Assembly (NCBI GenBank): GCA_032871835.1
Contig: CM065297.1
Span: 36,891,098 to 36,955,097 of the forward strand
Reading direction: 5' to 3'
Length of the DNA stretch: 64,000 bases
Source: Dipteronia dyeriana
Lineage: Eukaryota; Streptophyta; Magnoliopsida; Sapindales; Sapindaceae
Shown: positions 33,747-44,689 of the stretch, one piece after another
Layout: the number at the start of each line of letters is the position of its first letter
How positions within the stretch are numbered: position 1 is the first letter of the stretch
Position numbers and translations under genes: made by a program
The notes under the pieces: model-generated
Databases searched by the model: none
What the model was told of the DNA's origin: nothing
What the model saw: the letters and a program-made list of their open reading frames with translations, nothing else

Positions 33747-33812
33747 AAAAAAAAAAAAAAAAAAAAAAAAGTTTGATCAAATCAGGTACCAAAAAAAAAA
33801 AAAAAAAAAAAA
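33747..33812. repeat. Two long A-runs in the leader of element X
   Basis: 24 A at 33747-33770 and 22 A at 33791-33812, separated by 20 bp and downstream of a T-rich stretch. Each run is preceded by a short non-A block. Confidence 0.95.
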
Positions 33813-34093
33813 TTAGCTAAAGAATTTCATCTTCATTATTCTTGTCCTTTTGCTCAGTTACTTCTATTTTTCTTGCACTTCTTGTGAGTGTCCGTATAAG
33901 TCAAAAAAAAAAAAGGAAGAACTGAAAGAGTTAACAAAGAGTGGAAAAAGGCAAGAGTGTGTGAGCTCATCAAAGGCTAAAAGCCAAAGAATTGAGTGAA
34001 AACACGAGTGTGAGTGCCACCATCTTTGAGAGTAAACACGTGAGGGAGTGTTTGTGAGGCTTACTAATTTATTTTGCTTTGCAGGTTTCAAAT

Positions 34094-35386
34094 ATGTCAC
34101 GTGATAAAAGTAGAGACTTATCTGATGATGCACCAGAAACGATAGATCTCAAGTTTTTGTATAAAACCATACAAAAAAACATGGACCGAATGGAGATTAA
34201 GATTGGTGAGGTGCATGATAGGATAGATAAGGTGGAGTCTAATTCACAAAGGGTGCAACCAATTAGGGTTCCTAAGGTGGAACGAAGAGAAAGAAACCCA
34301 CCTAGGAATGACTACGAAGATGATTATGGGATTGACCTAGAGGAGGATGATCGCATGTCTAATGTGGGCGCAAACAGATTTCAACTTGGAATGGGAGGTA
34401 GAGGAGTTAGGAATGGGAATAGAGGAGATAGGTATGGAGAGGTTTGGGTGGCAAGAAGGGCTCTTAGTGCTCAAGCCAAGGAAGATGATGAGGTACAACG
34501 TGACAATATTTTTCACACTCGCTGCCATGTTAATGATAAGGTATGTAGCATGATTATTGATGGAGGGAGTTTTACTAATATGGCTAGCACTATTTTTGTG
34601 GAGCAACTGAATTTGGCCACTTTGAAGCACCCAAAACCTTATAAGCTACAATATGATAGTGGGGAAATCAAGGTGACTAAACAGGTGTTGGTGTCGTTTT
34701 CGATTGGAAAATACAAAGATGAAGTCCTTTGTGATGTGGTACCAATGAATGCGAGTCATATCCTTTTAGGGAGACCATGGCAATTTGATAGGCATGTGAC
34801 GTATGATGGGTATACCAATAGATACTCCTTTGTACTAAATAAAAAGTCAATCACTCTTGTACCTTTAACCCCAAAACAAGTGTATGAAGATCAAGTTTTA
34901 AGAAAAGAGAGAGATGCCAAAAAAAAGAGTGAGAGTGAGAGTTCAAAAGAAATAGAGATAAAAGAAAAAGAGTCAGAAATAGCAAAAAAAGAAAAAAAAG
35001 ATGAAAATGAAAAAGAGGCTGATGAGAAAAAAAGAGAGAGAAAACCAATGAGTTTTTATACAAGAGAGAGAGAGATTAAAAAGGCTTTGTTTTCAAATCA
35101 GCCAATGATTGCACTTTTGTACAAAGAGGCATGTTTTAGTACTAATGGAATTAACCCTTCATTGCCTAGTGTTGTTGCTTCTAATTTGCAAGGCTTTGAT
35201 GAAATGTCGCAGGCTATCAACAACATTATGGTGAAGATTCGAGGACGAATCCTTTTGAAGAGAGGGGGAATGATGAGAATCAAGAAGCATCACCAAAGGA
35301 ACTATTGCATATTCCAATTGGGCCAATTAAAAGGAAGCAAGAGGATCAAAGAAGTATTAAATGATGGGCTGATTCCGAGTTGCTAA
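34094..35386 (+). CDS. Gag-remnant/aspartic protease protein of element X
   Basis: An intact frame of 430 codons. The first ATG of the frame is at 34094, after a leader that ends in a splice-acceptor-like tttgctttgcag at 34072-34083. Residues 20-50 form a probable coiled coil of the gag N-terminus and residues 60-90 are charged. At about 90-118 a Gly/Arg-rich joint replaces the capsid and zinc-knuckle region that related Gypsy gag proteins have. Residues 136-262 are a retroviral-type protease: IIDGGS (catalytic Asp near 156) and ILLGRPWQFDR near 223. Residues 263-317 are a Lys/Glu-rich linker that in full elements leads into reverse transcriptase. The last 38 residues are read from the polypurine tract and 3' LTR, so the stop lies in the LTR. 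The active site has Gly-Gly after Asp instead of Thr/Ser-Gly, which is common in this plant Gypsy group. Whether it is translated is unknown. Confidence 0.85.
   Translation: MSRDKSRDLSDDAPETIDLKFLYKTIQKNMDRMEIKIGEVHDRIDKVESNSQRVQPIRVPKVERRERNPPRNDYEDDYGIDLEEDDRMSNVGANRFQLGMGGRGVRNGNRGDRYGEVWVARRALSAQAKEDDEVQRDNIFHTRCHVNDKVCSMIIDGGSFTNMASTIFVEQLNLATLKHPKPYKLQYDSGEIKVTKQVLVSFSIGKYKDEVLCDVVPMNASHILLGRPWQFDRHVTYDGYTNRYSFVLNKKSITLVPLTPKQVYEDQVLRKERDAKKKSESESSKEIEIKEKESEIAKKEKKDENEKEADEKKRERKPMSFYTREREIKKALFSNQPMIALLYKEACFSTNGINPSLPSVVASNLQGFDEMSQAINNIMVKIRGRILLKRGGMMRIKKHHQRNYCIFQLGQLKGSKRIKEVLNDGLIPSC
35255..35270 (+). promoter_or_regulatory. Element X polypurine tract
   Basis: ttgaagagagggggaa lies directly before the 3' LTR. 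It is inside the reading frame. Confidence 0.9.
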
Positions 35387-36227
35387 AGTCCAAATTCTGC
35401 CCACATGAAGACCAAATCCGGGCTGAACTTCATGGACCTCTATAGAGAGTATCTGAAGTCAGATCGTCTATTATAATATGTTTTCGGAAAGCCCAAGACA
35501 AGATCTACAGATGATATGAAGACCCTATCCTCCAAAACAGATCACAAAAAGTCCATATTTGGCCATCTATCTTATTGCGCGAAGACTTGAGTTGAGGAGT
35601 CCGAATTTCAACATATTTCCTATATTTTGGGCGACGTATGGTTGGAGGAGAATTCAATTTCAGCATATTGCCAATTTCAGCATATTCCTTATTTTATTTA
35701 TTTCCCCAAATAAAGAGTTGATTTGTTTTCCAAATAAATGGCTGATTTGTTTCTCAAATTCAGCTTTCCAAATAAGGAACAAATCAACTAGTTGCTAGTT
35801 TGGTATTTATTTATTTTTCTAAAGTTGTTTGCATTTATTTTCCTGATTGTAAGGCATTAATTGCCTAATATTTATTCCCTTTTAGGTCTTAGATATTTTT
35901 AGTATAAAAGGGACCAATTGATGTAATTTGAGAATGGATTTTGAATTGAAATAAATTTGAGAGAATTTTCTCTTTGGTTCTTCATAGAACTATGAACTTA
36001 TCAAGGTTCTACCTTGTGGCGTTCAAACCTTGACTTATCACTCACCTTCTTTCTTATTCTTGAGTGTGGCGTCTACAACCTTCTTGATACCGTTGGTTCT
36101 TATCTCCATATAGATAATGGGTCGCGGTCCTTTTTATTTTCTTTGTTTATAAACTTGAATTAGAAAACGATCATTCGTTACCATATATTGGTTCCGGGTC
36201 TCACTGCTCTTGGTGAGGTTCATATCA
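35271..36227 (+). repeat. Element X 3' LTR
   Basis: Same length as the 5' LTR and identical except for two G-to-A differences. Confidence 0.95.
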
Positions 36228-36232
36228 ATTAT

Positions 36233-36516
36233 TGTGACTAACAAAAAATAAGATTTTGTTTTTTTCCATCCTCAGGTATACAATTTAAAGAAAGGGAGCC
36301 CACATTTCTAGGTGATTCAAGTTCGTGATTGGATTGGAAGATCTTGCGGATTCAATTCGGGGCTAGTTCAATCGTCACAAGATATAAGGTATGACATTAT
36401 TAATATACATCAATTTATCTAAGGTTAAGGTTCATCCTATTAAAGGGATTTTTTTTTAAATACTCAAACCCTAATTTCACTCTTCCGCCGGGTTTTGAAC
36501 CGATTTTTACCTTACA
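36233..36516 (+). repeat. Copia-2 3' LTR, part 3
   Basis: Resumes after element X (tgtgactaacaaaaaataag, compare 25132) and ends accttaca at 36516, matching the Copia-1 LTR end. It is followed by gtgac, the right half of the Copia-2 target duplication. Confidence 0.87.
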
Positions 36517-36521
36517 GTGAC

Positions 36522-37088
36522 TATACTGAAGTGCCAAATGCACGGGTTGTGCACGGGTAGGGTCCCTAATAGTGACTCGCGTAATGCCTGATACTCCAAA
36601 TTTTCTTCTTTGTTTTTAGCAAGTGCGCGAGTTGTGCACAGGTAGGGACCACTACAGTGACCCATGCACTGAACGGATATGCACTCATCTGCTTTTTGGT
36701 TTCTCCTGTTGCGCCATTTATGTGCTTGTTGTGAGCGGGTAAGGACCCGTGCACTGGCCTGCACACTGAAGCCTTTCTTCACTAATTTCTTCCCATTCTT
36801 CACACTTTTCATCATTTCTTCCAAATTCTACCTAATTACAACATAACAAATGTGCCATAAGAGATGCAAAAATATAGTAAAACGAAACATGGAACATGGA
36901 ATTAAGGGCTAAAATATAGGACATTTTTTGTCTAATCAAATTCCCCTAAACAAAACCTTTCCTCGTCCTTGAGCAAACTCTAAAAAAAATGACTCAATCC
37001 AAAATTTCCTAAACCCAAAACAATTGTCCCAAAACAAAGTAATTAAGAGATAAGCAAGAGACAGTGGGGAGTGAGAAAAAGGTTAATG
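36522..37088. other. Unassigned DNA with three imperfect repeats
   Basis: The first 240 bp contain three relatives of the block gttgtgcacgggtaggg(t/a)cc at about 36545, 36630 and 36727, 85-97 bp apart. The rest is AT-rich with cctcgtccttgagcaaactc, a phrase I associate with plant Gypsy LTR regions, but I cannot name an element. Confidence 0.45.
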
Positions 37089-39831
37089 CAAAATGTTCTA
37101 ATTAACTCCAGCACACAGCAAGAGGACACTCGCACAACATGAATCCCACACTTAAAAGTACCCTTGCCTTGGAAACTACTCACTCTCACACCTTGAGCAT
37201 AATTTGCTTTGATTCTAGGTCCTCACATGGGATCTCTCTTCTTTTTCCTATCGGAACTTAGGTTCGCACACATGCAATAAGTATGCAAATGAATTTATGT
37301 AATGGAATTAAATTAATTGCATACATCTAATATAGAATGAAAACTATTTAAGTGAATAAATCTCAGGAAAGAATCAAGTGGCATGAACATGGAAAGAACA
37401 TGCTTCGACTAGTATTCCCAGTCTAGACTTCCACTAAGATCAAATAGGTCTTTCCCTTCGGTTGTAAGGGGGTCATAAGGGTGAACAAAGAAATAGGATA
37501 ATATTGAGTTCAAAGATCACCAATCATATCTTAACACACTCACACACCCCATACAAAGCTCTATTACACATTGATTACACTTTAGAAACTAGGTATTTCC
37601 TTACATGCACATATGTGCTTCACAATTGTACTATTCTTTGTGAGTACTTAACATTAATTTCAGAAGGCTTTTTTTTTTTTTGCCTTTTTCTTTCTTTTTG
37701 CTACTTTTTTATTTTCTTTGTTTTTCATTGCACAACCTCATATATCATTTTACACCTTGGCTTTTAAGTGCAATTTGGGCATTTTCATATTTTTGAGCCA
37801 TTTCACACACAATTACACAGTTGCCTACATATATGCTATTTCACATTAGAGCTCATACCTTTCAGCCACACACAACACGCAACCCACATGATTGGCAATT
37901 TAAGGGTTGGTTTATGTTTTGCTTATGGCAATATCGTTTAATGTGATTCAAAGTGAAAGTTAAGTGTTTGGCCACAAAATTGGCTTTAGAGCATAGGAAT
38001 AGGCATAGAAATGTGTTTGGGCTTTTTAAGTAGTTAATGCACACACATTGCCTAAAATCACTTCAAAGATTCCATCTATCAAGAGGATACAAGTTTCAAT
38101 CTAGCAATCCACTTTTATATATGAAATGTTCTATGATAAATGATGATCATTGATGTAATGAGATTATGCATGGTGTTTGTATATGTTGGTTTCGGGAATC
38201 GAAAATCGGCATCCGTACAAAGAAAGGGCAGTGGGCCTGGTTTCAAAATTTTCTTGAAAACAAAACCGTTTTAGCCGAATCGTTGTGATTATATTGATTC
38301 TAATATTTAACTGGAAATAGTAAGAAAAGAAATAGTTACCCTTGTAGAGTTTTCATGAGTCCCTTGATCCAAGTTCTTCAACTTCAGGATCTTCGTGATT
38401 CCCTCGAACCAAGTTCTTCCACACCGAATCTCCAACACAAAAGAACAGACTGGTGGAAGTCACAAAATGTTCTAATTAACTCCAGGACACAGCAAGAGGA
38501 CACTCGCACAACATGAATCCCAAACTTAAAAGTACCATTGCCTTGGAAACTACTCACTCTCACACCTTGAAAATAATTTGCTTTGATTCTAGGTCCTCAC
38601 ATGGGATCTCTCTTCTTTTTCCTATCAAAACTTAGGTTCGCACACATGCAATATGTATGCAAATGAAGTTATCTAATGGAATCAAATTAATTGCATACAT
38701 CTAATATAGAATGAAAACTATTTAATTGAATGAGTCTCGGGAAAGAATCAAGTTGCATGAACATGGAAAGAACATGCTTTGACTAGTATTCCCAGCCTAG
38801 ACTTCCACTAAGATCAAATAGGTCTTTCCCTTTGGTTGTAAGGGGGCCATGAGCGTGAACAAGGAAATAGGATAATATTGAGTTCAAAGATCACCAATCA
38901 TGTCTTAACACATTCACACACCCCATACAAAGCTCTATTACACATTGATTACACTTTAGTAACTAGGCATTTCCTTACATGCACATATGTGCTTCACAAT
39001 TGTACTATTCTATTGAGTACTTAAAATTAATTTTAGAAGGCTTTTTTTTTTGCCTTTTTCTTTCTTTTTGCTAATTTTTTATTTTCTTTGTTTTTCATTG
39101 CACAACCTCATATATCATTTTACACCTTGGCTTTTAAGTGCAATTTGGGTACTTTCATATTTTTGAGCCATTTCACACACAATTACACAGTTGCCTACAT
39201 ATATGCTATTCCACATTAGAGCTCATACCTTTCAACCACACACAACACGTAACCCACATGATTGGCAATTTAAGGGTTGGTTTATGTTTTGCTTATTGCA
39301 ATATCGTTTAATGTGATTCCAAGTGAGAGTTAAGTGTTTGGCCAGAAAATTGGCTTTAGAGCATAGGAAGGGACATATAAATGTGTTTGGGCTTTTTAAG
39401 TAGTTAATGCACACACATTGCCTAAAATCACTTCAAAGATTCCATCTATCAAGGGAATACAAGTTTCAATCTAGCAATCCACTTTTATATATGAAATGTT
39501 TTACGATAAATGATGATCATTGATGTAATTAGATCATGCATGGTATTTGTATATGTTGGTTCCAGGAATCAGAAACCGACATCCGCACAGCGAAAGGGCA
39601 GTTGGCCCTATTTCAAAATTTTCTTAATAACAAAACCGTTTTTGCCGGATCATTGTGATTATATTGATTCTAATATTTAACTGGAAATAGTAAGGAAATA
39701 AATACTTACCCTTGTAGAGTTTTCGTGATTCCCATGATCCAAGTTCTTCAACTTCAGGATCTTCGTGATTCCCTCAAACCAAGTTCTTCCACACCGAATC
39801 TCCAACACAAAAGAACCGATGGGTGGAAGTC
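37089..39831. repeat. 1.37-kb tandem duplication
   Basis: Unit 1 (37089-38462) and unit 2 (38463-39831) match throughout, starting caaaatgttctaattaactcc. Unit 1 ends with the first 279 bp of the Copia-3 LTR (from 38184); in unit 2 the same LTR start (39554) continues into the full LTR. Both are preceded by tttgtata. The duplication therefore happened after Copia-3 inserted, with one breakpoint inside its LTR. A number of point differences show it is not recent. Confidence 0.9.
38184..38462 (-). mobile_element. Copia-3 LTR fragment made by the duplication
   Basis: Matches 39554-39831. It starts tgttggtttcggg and breaks off at ggtggaagtca. Confidence 0.88.
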
Positions 39832-40332
39832 TCGGTATTCAACAGAAACTTCAACTCTCAAATTTCTATTCAAGTTGTGTACTCAACTCTTGAGACAACA
39901 AGAAATGTTTTGAGAGACTGTCTCACAATATTCTTTACAGGCTAGTAAAAAAAAACTTTTGTTTTTCTTTCTATATATTTCTCTCGTTACAATGGACTAG
40001 GAACACCTCTTTGTTCCTCTCTCTCCCTTGTTCAAATTACAAGAACACACTTTTTTTTTCATTGTGGATTGTATATAAAGAGAGAACTAGGGTGGTTGGA
40101 AAAATGAAGCATAGAGTAGGAGCTTTATTTCAACTCGGTTTAAAAGTATGTGAAGAAAACAAAACAAAAACTTTTTATCAATGTCAAAAGCAAGAAAGAA
40201 TTGATTTTATTCTTCTTGTTTTTTTTCTTCACCTAAACATCACCATTAGTCTTTGCTCTTAAAAAAAATTAAAGAAAAATTAAAAAATGTTTTGGTGGGT
40301 GGTGAAAGTCACCACCACCCACTAGCAACAAA

Positions 40333-40380
<48 letters not shown>

Positions 40381-41555
40381 AAAAATAATCAATGAATCAT
40401 TATTATATATATATATATATATGCATATATATATATAACAAAATAATCAAATATTATTTAATCAATAAAACAATACATAAACACATTTCTATATTGATGA
40501 TTAATTCTAAATTAATCACTGAGCTTAATTTTACCTTAATGTTCAATACAGTGTTGTGGAGATAGCATGGGGACACGTGGACCTATAATTGAACCTATAA
40601 TTTCAAGCCCCAATAAATTTTTAATTTTTAATCAAACTCTTTAATTAAATATTAAATTTACTAATTCCAGATTTATTCCACTAAAAATTTGGAACTACAC
40701 TCTTGTCATTATAGAATTAGTTACTCGAATAGGAATTGAACAGTCCATTGATATAATCATTACATACAGATCAACCCTCCATAAAAATTTTGTAATATGA
40801 GCTAGGTTCAAGTCCGTTGACCTCTCAATTACATCTTTATCCTTGAGTGCCCGTGATTCTCTAATAAACACTTATTTATGATCTTATCATAAATTGAGCG
40901 CTCTATTGTTCAAGACCCCAAATCATTTACTCAAGAGAACCATTTGTCTGCTTCAATAAAGAAGGAATGGATTCCATCTTGTATATTATCATTCCCAACT
41001 AAGTATGTCATCATGTCTCCAAGATACAAGGTTTTAGGTTTGACATCTTAAGCAAACCACACCGAGTAAGACAAAAGACACAAGTCAATAAGTAGGAGTC
41101 TGTTAAATACTCAGGATTAAGATCGTTCCATATATGACCATCTATTTGATAAATTGGAATACTTTGTTTCAAGATGGAGATTGTTGAAGATTCCAATTTA
41201 TCATGTCCATGTCTTGTATAATCTTGTTATACAAAGTACCTTCATTCTAATGTCACCACATCAACAGTTCGGATAAAACTGTTCCATTCTTAATATGAAT
41301 GGACCATACTATTAATTTTGATTAATTAAAGATCCCAACTTTAATTATCAATCACAGACAATTAAGATTATTATATCAAACATAATCCTCATGTATATAA
41401 CAACTTATATGCTATGTTTAATAATCATGGAATTTTATGTTAATAATACAATAATAATAACATTAAATGTACACAAATATAAAATGGAATGTCAATCCAA
41501 TTATTATTTTAGCAAAAGATTAACAACATTTGTTCGTAGGGTATTTTTCCAAACA
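39554..41555 (-). repeat. Copia-3 3' LTR
   Basis: Plus-strand ends tgttggttcc and ccaaaca. It holds TA-dinucleotide runs at about 40337-40375 and 40405-40437 that are not matched in length in the other LTR. Confidence 0.92.
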
Positions 41556-41573
41556 ATCTCCCACTTGCCCTAA
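41556..41573 (-). promoter_or_regulatory. Copia-3 polypurine tract
   Basis: The minus strand reads GGGCAAGTGGGAGAT right up to the LTR. Confidence 0.85.
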
Positions 41574-42265
41574 AGCAAATGAGACATGTCTCTCAACCCT
41601 AGTCCATCTAGATGGCCTGCAAAACTCTTTGCAGGAAGAGTCTTTATGAAGGGATCTGCAAGGTTGTCTTCAGATCTGTTCTTCAGAACAGACACATCGC
41701 CATGTTGGATAATCTCCCTAATCAGGTGATACTTTTGCTCTATAGGCTTTCCTCTTTTGTGGCTTCTAGGTTCTTTCGAATTAGCCACAACCCACTATTG
41801 TCACAATAAAGTGTCATGGGTTTTTCTATATCCAGAACAACTTTCAGATCAGATAAAAACTTTCAGAGCCAGACTGCTTCTTTAGCCACTTCACATGCAG
41901 CCACGTATTCAGCCTTTATAGTGGAATCAGCAATACAGGATTGTTTGATGCTTCTCCAAACTATGGCTCCACCATTAATGGTAAACATTGATCTAGACGT
42001 CGACTTTCAACTATCTTTGTCTGATTGAAAATTAAAATCAGTATAGCTAATAGGAATCAAATCCCTACCTGAATATAATAGCATATAGTTTCTCGTTCTC
42101 CTAAGATACTTGAGAATGTGTTTAACTGCTACCCAATGATCTAATCTTGGATTAGATTGACATCGGCTGACTACTCCCACTACATAGCATATGTCAGGTC
42201 TAGTACATAACATAGCATACATAAGACTGCCTACTGTAGAGGCATAGGGAATGTGTCTCATATTT
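41570..42265 (-). pseudogene. Copia-3 RNase H
   Basis: Minus-strand pieces 42261-42007 (MRHIPYASTVGSLMYAMLC, then RRTRNYMLLYSG) and 41788-41570 (EPRSHKRGKPIEQKYHLIRE, ending GLRDMSHLL) form the end of pol. Between them ADSTIKAEYVAACE carries Lys where relatives have the catalytic Glu. A stop follows at the usual WLRKF position, and the CDNSGAVAN region is frameshifted (a base is missing near 41798). RNase H would remove template RNA during cDNA synthesis. Confidence 0.88.
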
Positions 42266-43165
42266 TCTTTCTCTTAAGGTGTTTTGGGACACTACTCTTT
42301 AGAAAGAGTAACTCCTTGACGAGAAGACAGATTACCTTTCTTGGAGTTATTCATCGCTAACTTGATTAATATTTTATCAAACTACGATGCTTGAGACAAT
42401 GCTAACAGCTTGTTCTTACGATCTCGTATAAGTTGGATCCCAAGAACATAGCTTGCTTCTCCCAAATCTTTCATTGGAATTAGGTTAGCTAGCCATTTCT
42501 TTAGACTTGATAAAGATTCTACATCATTCCCAATGAGAAGAATATCATCAACATAAAGAACTAAGAAGACCACCTTTTTTCTTTAATGTACTTGTAGACA
42601 CAAGGTTCATCAATATTTTGATCAAATCCATAAGATTTAACCGCTTCATCAAATCTAATATTCCAAGATCAAGAAGCTTGCTTGAGTCCATAAATGGACC
42701 TTTGTAACTGGTAAACTTTTTGCTCTTGGCCTTTAGTTATACCATATAGATGCTTTTATCAAGATATCCATTTAGAAAATTCGTCTTGACGTCCATTTGT
42801 CATATTTCATATTCATAATATACGGCAATGGATAAAAGTATGCAAATGGATTTGAGCATAGCTACTGGCGAGAAAGTTTCTTCATAGTCAACTCCCTCTT
42901 TTTGAGTAAAACCCTTTGCCATTAGCCTAGCTTTGAAAGTTTCCACTTTCCCATCCAATCCTCTCTTTCACTTATAGATCCATTTACAACCAATAGGTTT
43001 AACTCCTTTGGGTAGGTCTACAAGTTTCCAGACTGAGTTGGAGTACATTGACTCAATCTCGAGATTCATTGCATGTTGCCAATTCTCATTGTTGGAATCT
43101 TCCATTGCACATCGATATGTCAATGGATCATCTTTACCAAGATCAAAAATTGTAACTTTTGCTTC
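42266..43165 (-). pseudogene. Copia-3 reverse transcriptase
   Basis: The minus strand encodes [46 protein letters not shown] and, at 42573-42382, VFLVLYVDDILLIGND with the YVDD catalytic box intact. A stop interrupts the WIYKRKRG motif (CGA to TGA), and further breaks lie between 42580 and 42900. Confidence 0.88.
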
Positions 43166-43171
43166 TCTGAT

Positions 43172-44160
43172 TTATTCATAGCGAATAGATTGTTTCACAA
43201 CCCTCCCATTACGAAGAGGTGGTAAATCATTCTGATTTTGAGTTGTGGTCTTCTCACTTTGTCGTTCGACAGTAGTTATCGTTGTTTGTCTGATCTCATC
43301 AGAAAGTAACTCATCAAGTATAACTTTACTACAAGGTTTGAAGTTTGTCATAAAGTTGTTTTCAAGAAAAGTTGCATTTGTCGATACAAATACTTTATTA
43401 TCTTGAGAACTACAAGACAAACCTCCTCTCATTCCCTTTGGATATCCTACAAATATACATACTTCAGATCGAGGTTCCAACTTCCCAATCTTACCCTTAA
43501 TTACATGTGTAGGACACCCCTATATGCGAATGTGTCGCAAACTAACTTTGCTACCATTCCACAACTCTAAGGTGTCTTAGGTATAGACTTAGATGGAACT
43601 AAATTAAGTATGTATACAGAAGTCTATAATGCATATCCCAGGAATGACATGGGCAATAATGAGTAACTCAACATGGATCTCACCATATCAAGCAAAGTTC
43701 TATTTCTCCTTTCCGTGACACCATTTTGTTGCGGTATCCCAGGTGCAGTCATTTGGGACAAAATCCCATATTCGATTAAATGATCCAAGAATTCTATATC
43801 AAGGTATTCACCTCCTCGATATGATCGAAGAGTTTTAATCGATTTATTTAACTGCTTTTCAACCTCACCTTCGAATTCCTTAAACTTTCCAAAAGTTTCA
43901 GATTTCTTTTGCTTTAAATATATATAACCATACCTAGAATAATCGTCAATGAAAGTGATGAAATATTCATAACCCCCTCTTACTTTTACAATAATCGGAC
44001 TGCACACGTCATAATGCATCAATTCAAGAAGATTTTTGGCTCTTTGACCTTTTGTTGAAAAAGATCGTTTTGTCATTTTACCTTCCAGACAAGATTCACA
44101 GACTGGAAAAGTGCCAACTTTTAGCTCTCATAAAGGACCTTCCTTTACGAGTCTTTAAAC
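43172..44160 (-). pseudogene. Copia-3 integrase
   Basis: The zinc domain at about 44160-44080 keeps CESCLEGKMTKR, but the LGH histidine is Asn. The core at 44076-43624 has MHYDVC (first Asp), YEYFITFIDDYSRYGY, LRSYRGGEY where the second catalytic Asp is Tyr, and PQQNGVTERRN (Glu). The 43480-43172 frame ([15 protein letters not shown] and on) is the core end and linker. Loss of the second Asp should abolish strand transfer. Confidence 0.9.
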
Positions 44161-44185
44161 CCTATTTAGGTTTATATTACCAATT

Positions 44186-44670
44186 CTAAGATGTGATATC
44201 ATCAAGAGAAATCTTTTGCTTTTTAGACTTTAGTTGTTCGACTTTGAACATTTCAGTGTTAAGCAGTGTATTGGAAGTTGGTCTTAAGAAATAATGACCA
44301 TTATCTAAAGTTCTAGAACAAATATTTAAACCCTTTCTAGAAATAATAACAACTTTATTATTAAAAGAAACCTTAAATAATTGTTCATACAGTCTAGAAA
44401 AAGAAATCAAATTTCTACTAAAACCAGGAATATAATAACATTGTTCAAAACAAGAAATTTATTATTAAAGAGAAGTCGCACTTCTCCCACTGCTTTAGCC
44501 GACACCATAGCCCCATTACCCACTCTCATCGTGTAGTCCCCATCGGCTAACTCTATTACAGAATTAAGCATCTGCATATAACAACAAACATGGTTAGTTG
44601 CTCTAGAATCAACTATCCGGGAAGACATATCATCTTTAACTAAACAAGCTTCTAGAACAAGTAAATATGA
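44186..44670 (-). pseudogene. Copia-3 protease region
   Basis: Frames 44628-44407 and 44410-44186 contain SSRIVDSRATNHVCC. Active Copia proteases have D-S-G-A here; this copy has Arg for Gly, which should inactivate it. The region continues to YFLRP and the start of the gag-pre-integrase part. Confidence 0.82.
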
Positions 44671-44689
44671 TTTACCTTTCTTTTTAATC

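Larger units (their letters stand above)
32708..36227 (+). mobile_element. Element X: young non-autonomous Gypsy-like element
   Basis: 3520 bp with two 957-bp LTRs that I find to differ at only two positions (32964 G against 35527 A; 33119 G against 35682 A). It has a perfect 5-bp target duplication (attat at 32703-32707 and 36228-36232), a tRNA-Met primer site and a strong polypurine tract. The 1.6-kb interior holds one intact reading frame with a Ty3/Gypsy-type protease but no capsid core, zinc knuckle, reverse transcriptase, RNase H or integrase. It must have been copied by enzymes of another element. It sits in the Copia-2 3' LTR. Confidence 0.95.

Noticed and set aside
34337..35283. Minus-strand frames opposite the element X protein
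   Set aside because: Antisense shadows of the protease and of the Lys/Glu-rich linker (they read as Phe/Leu/Ser-rich).
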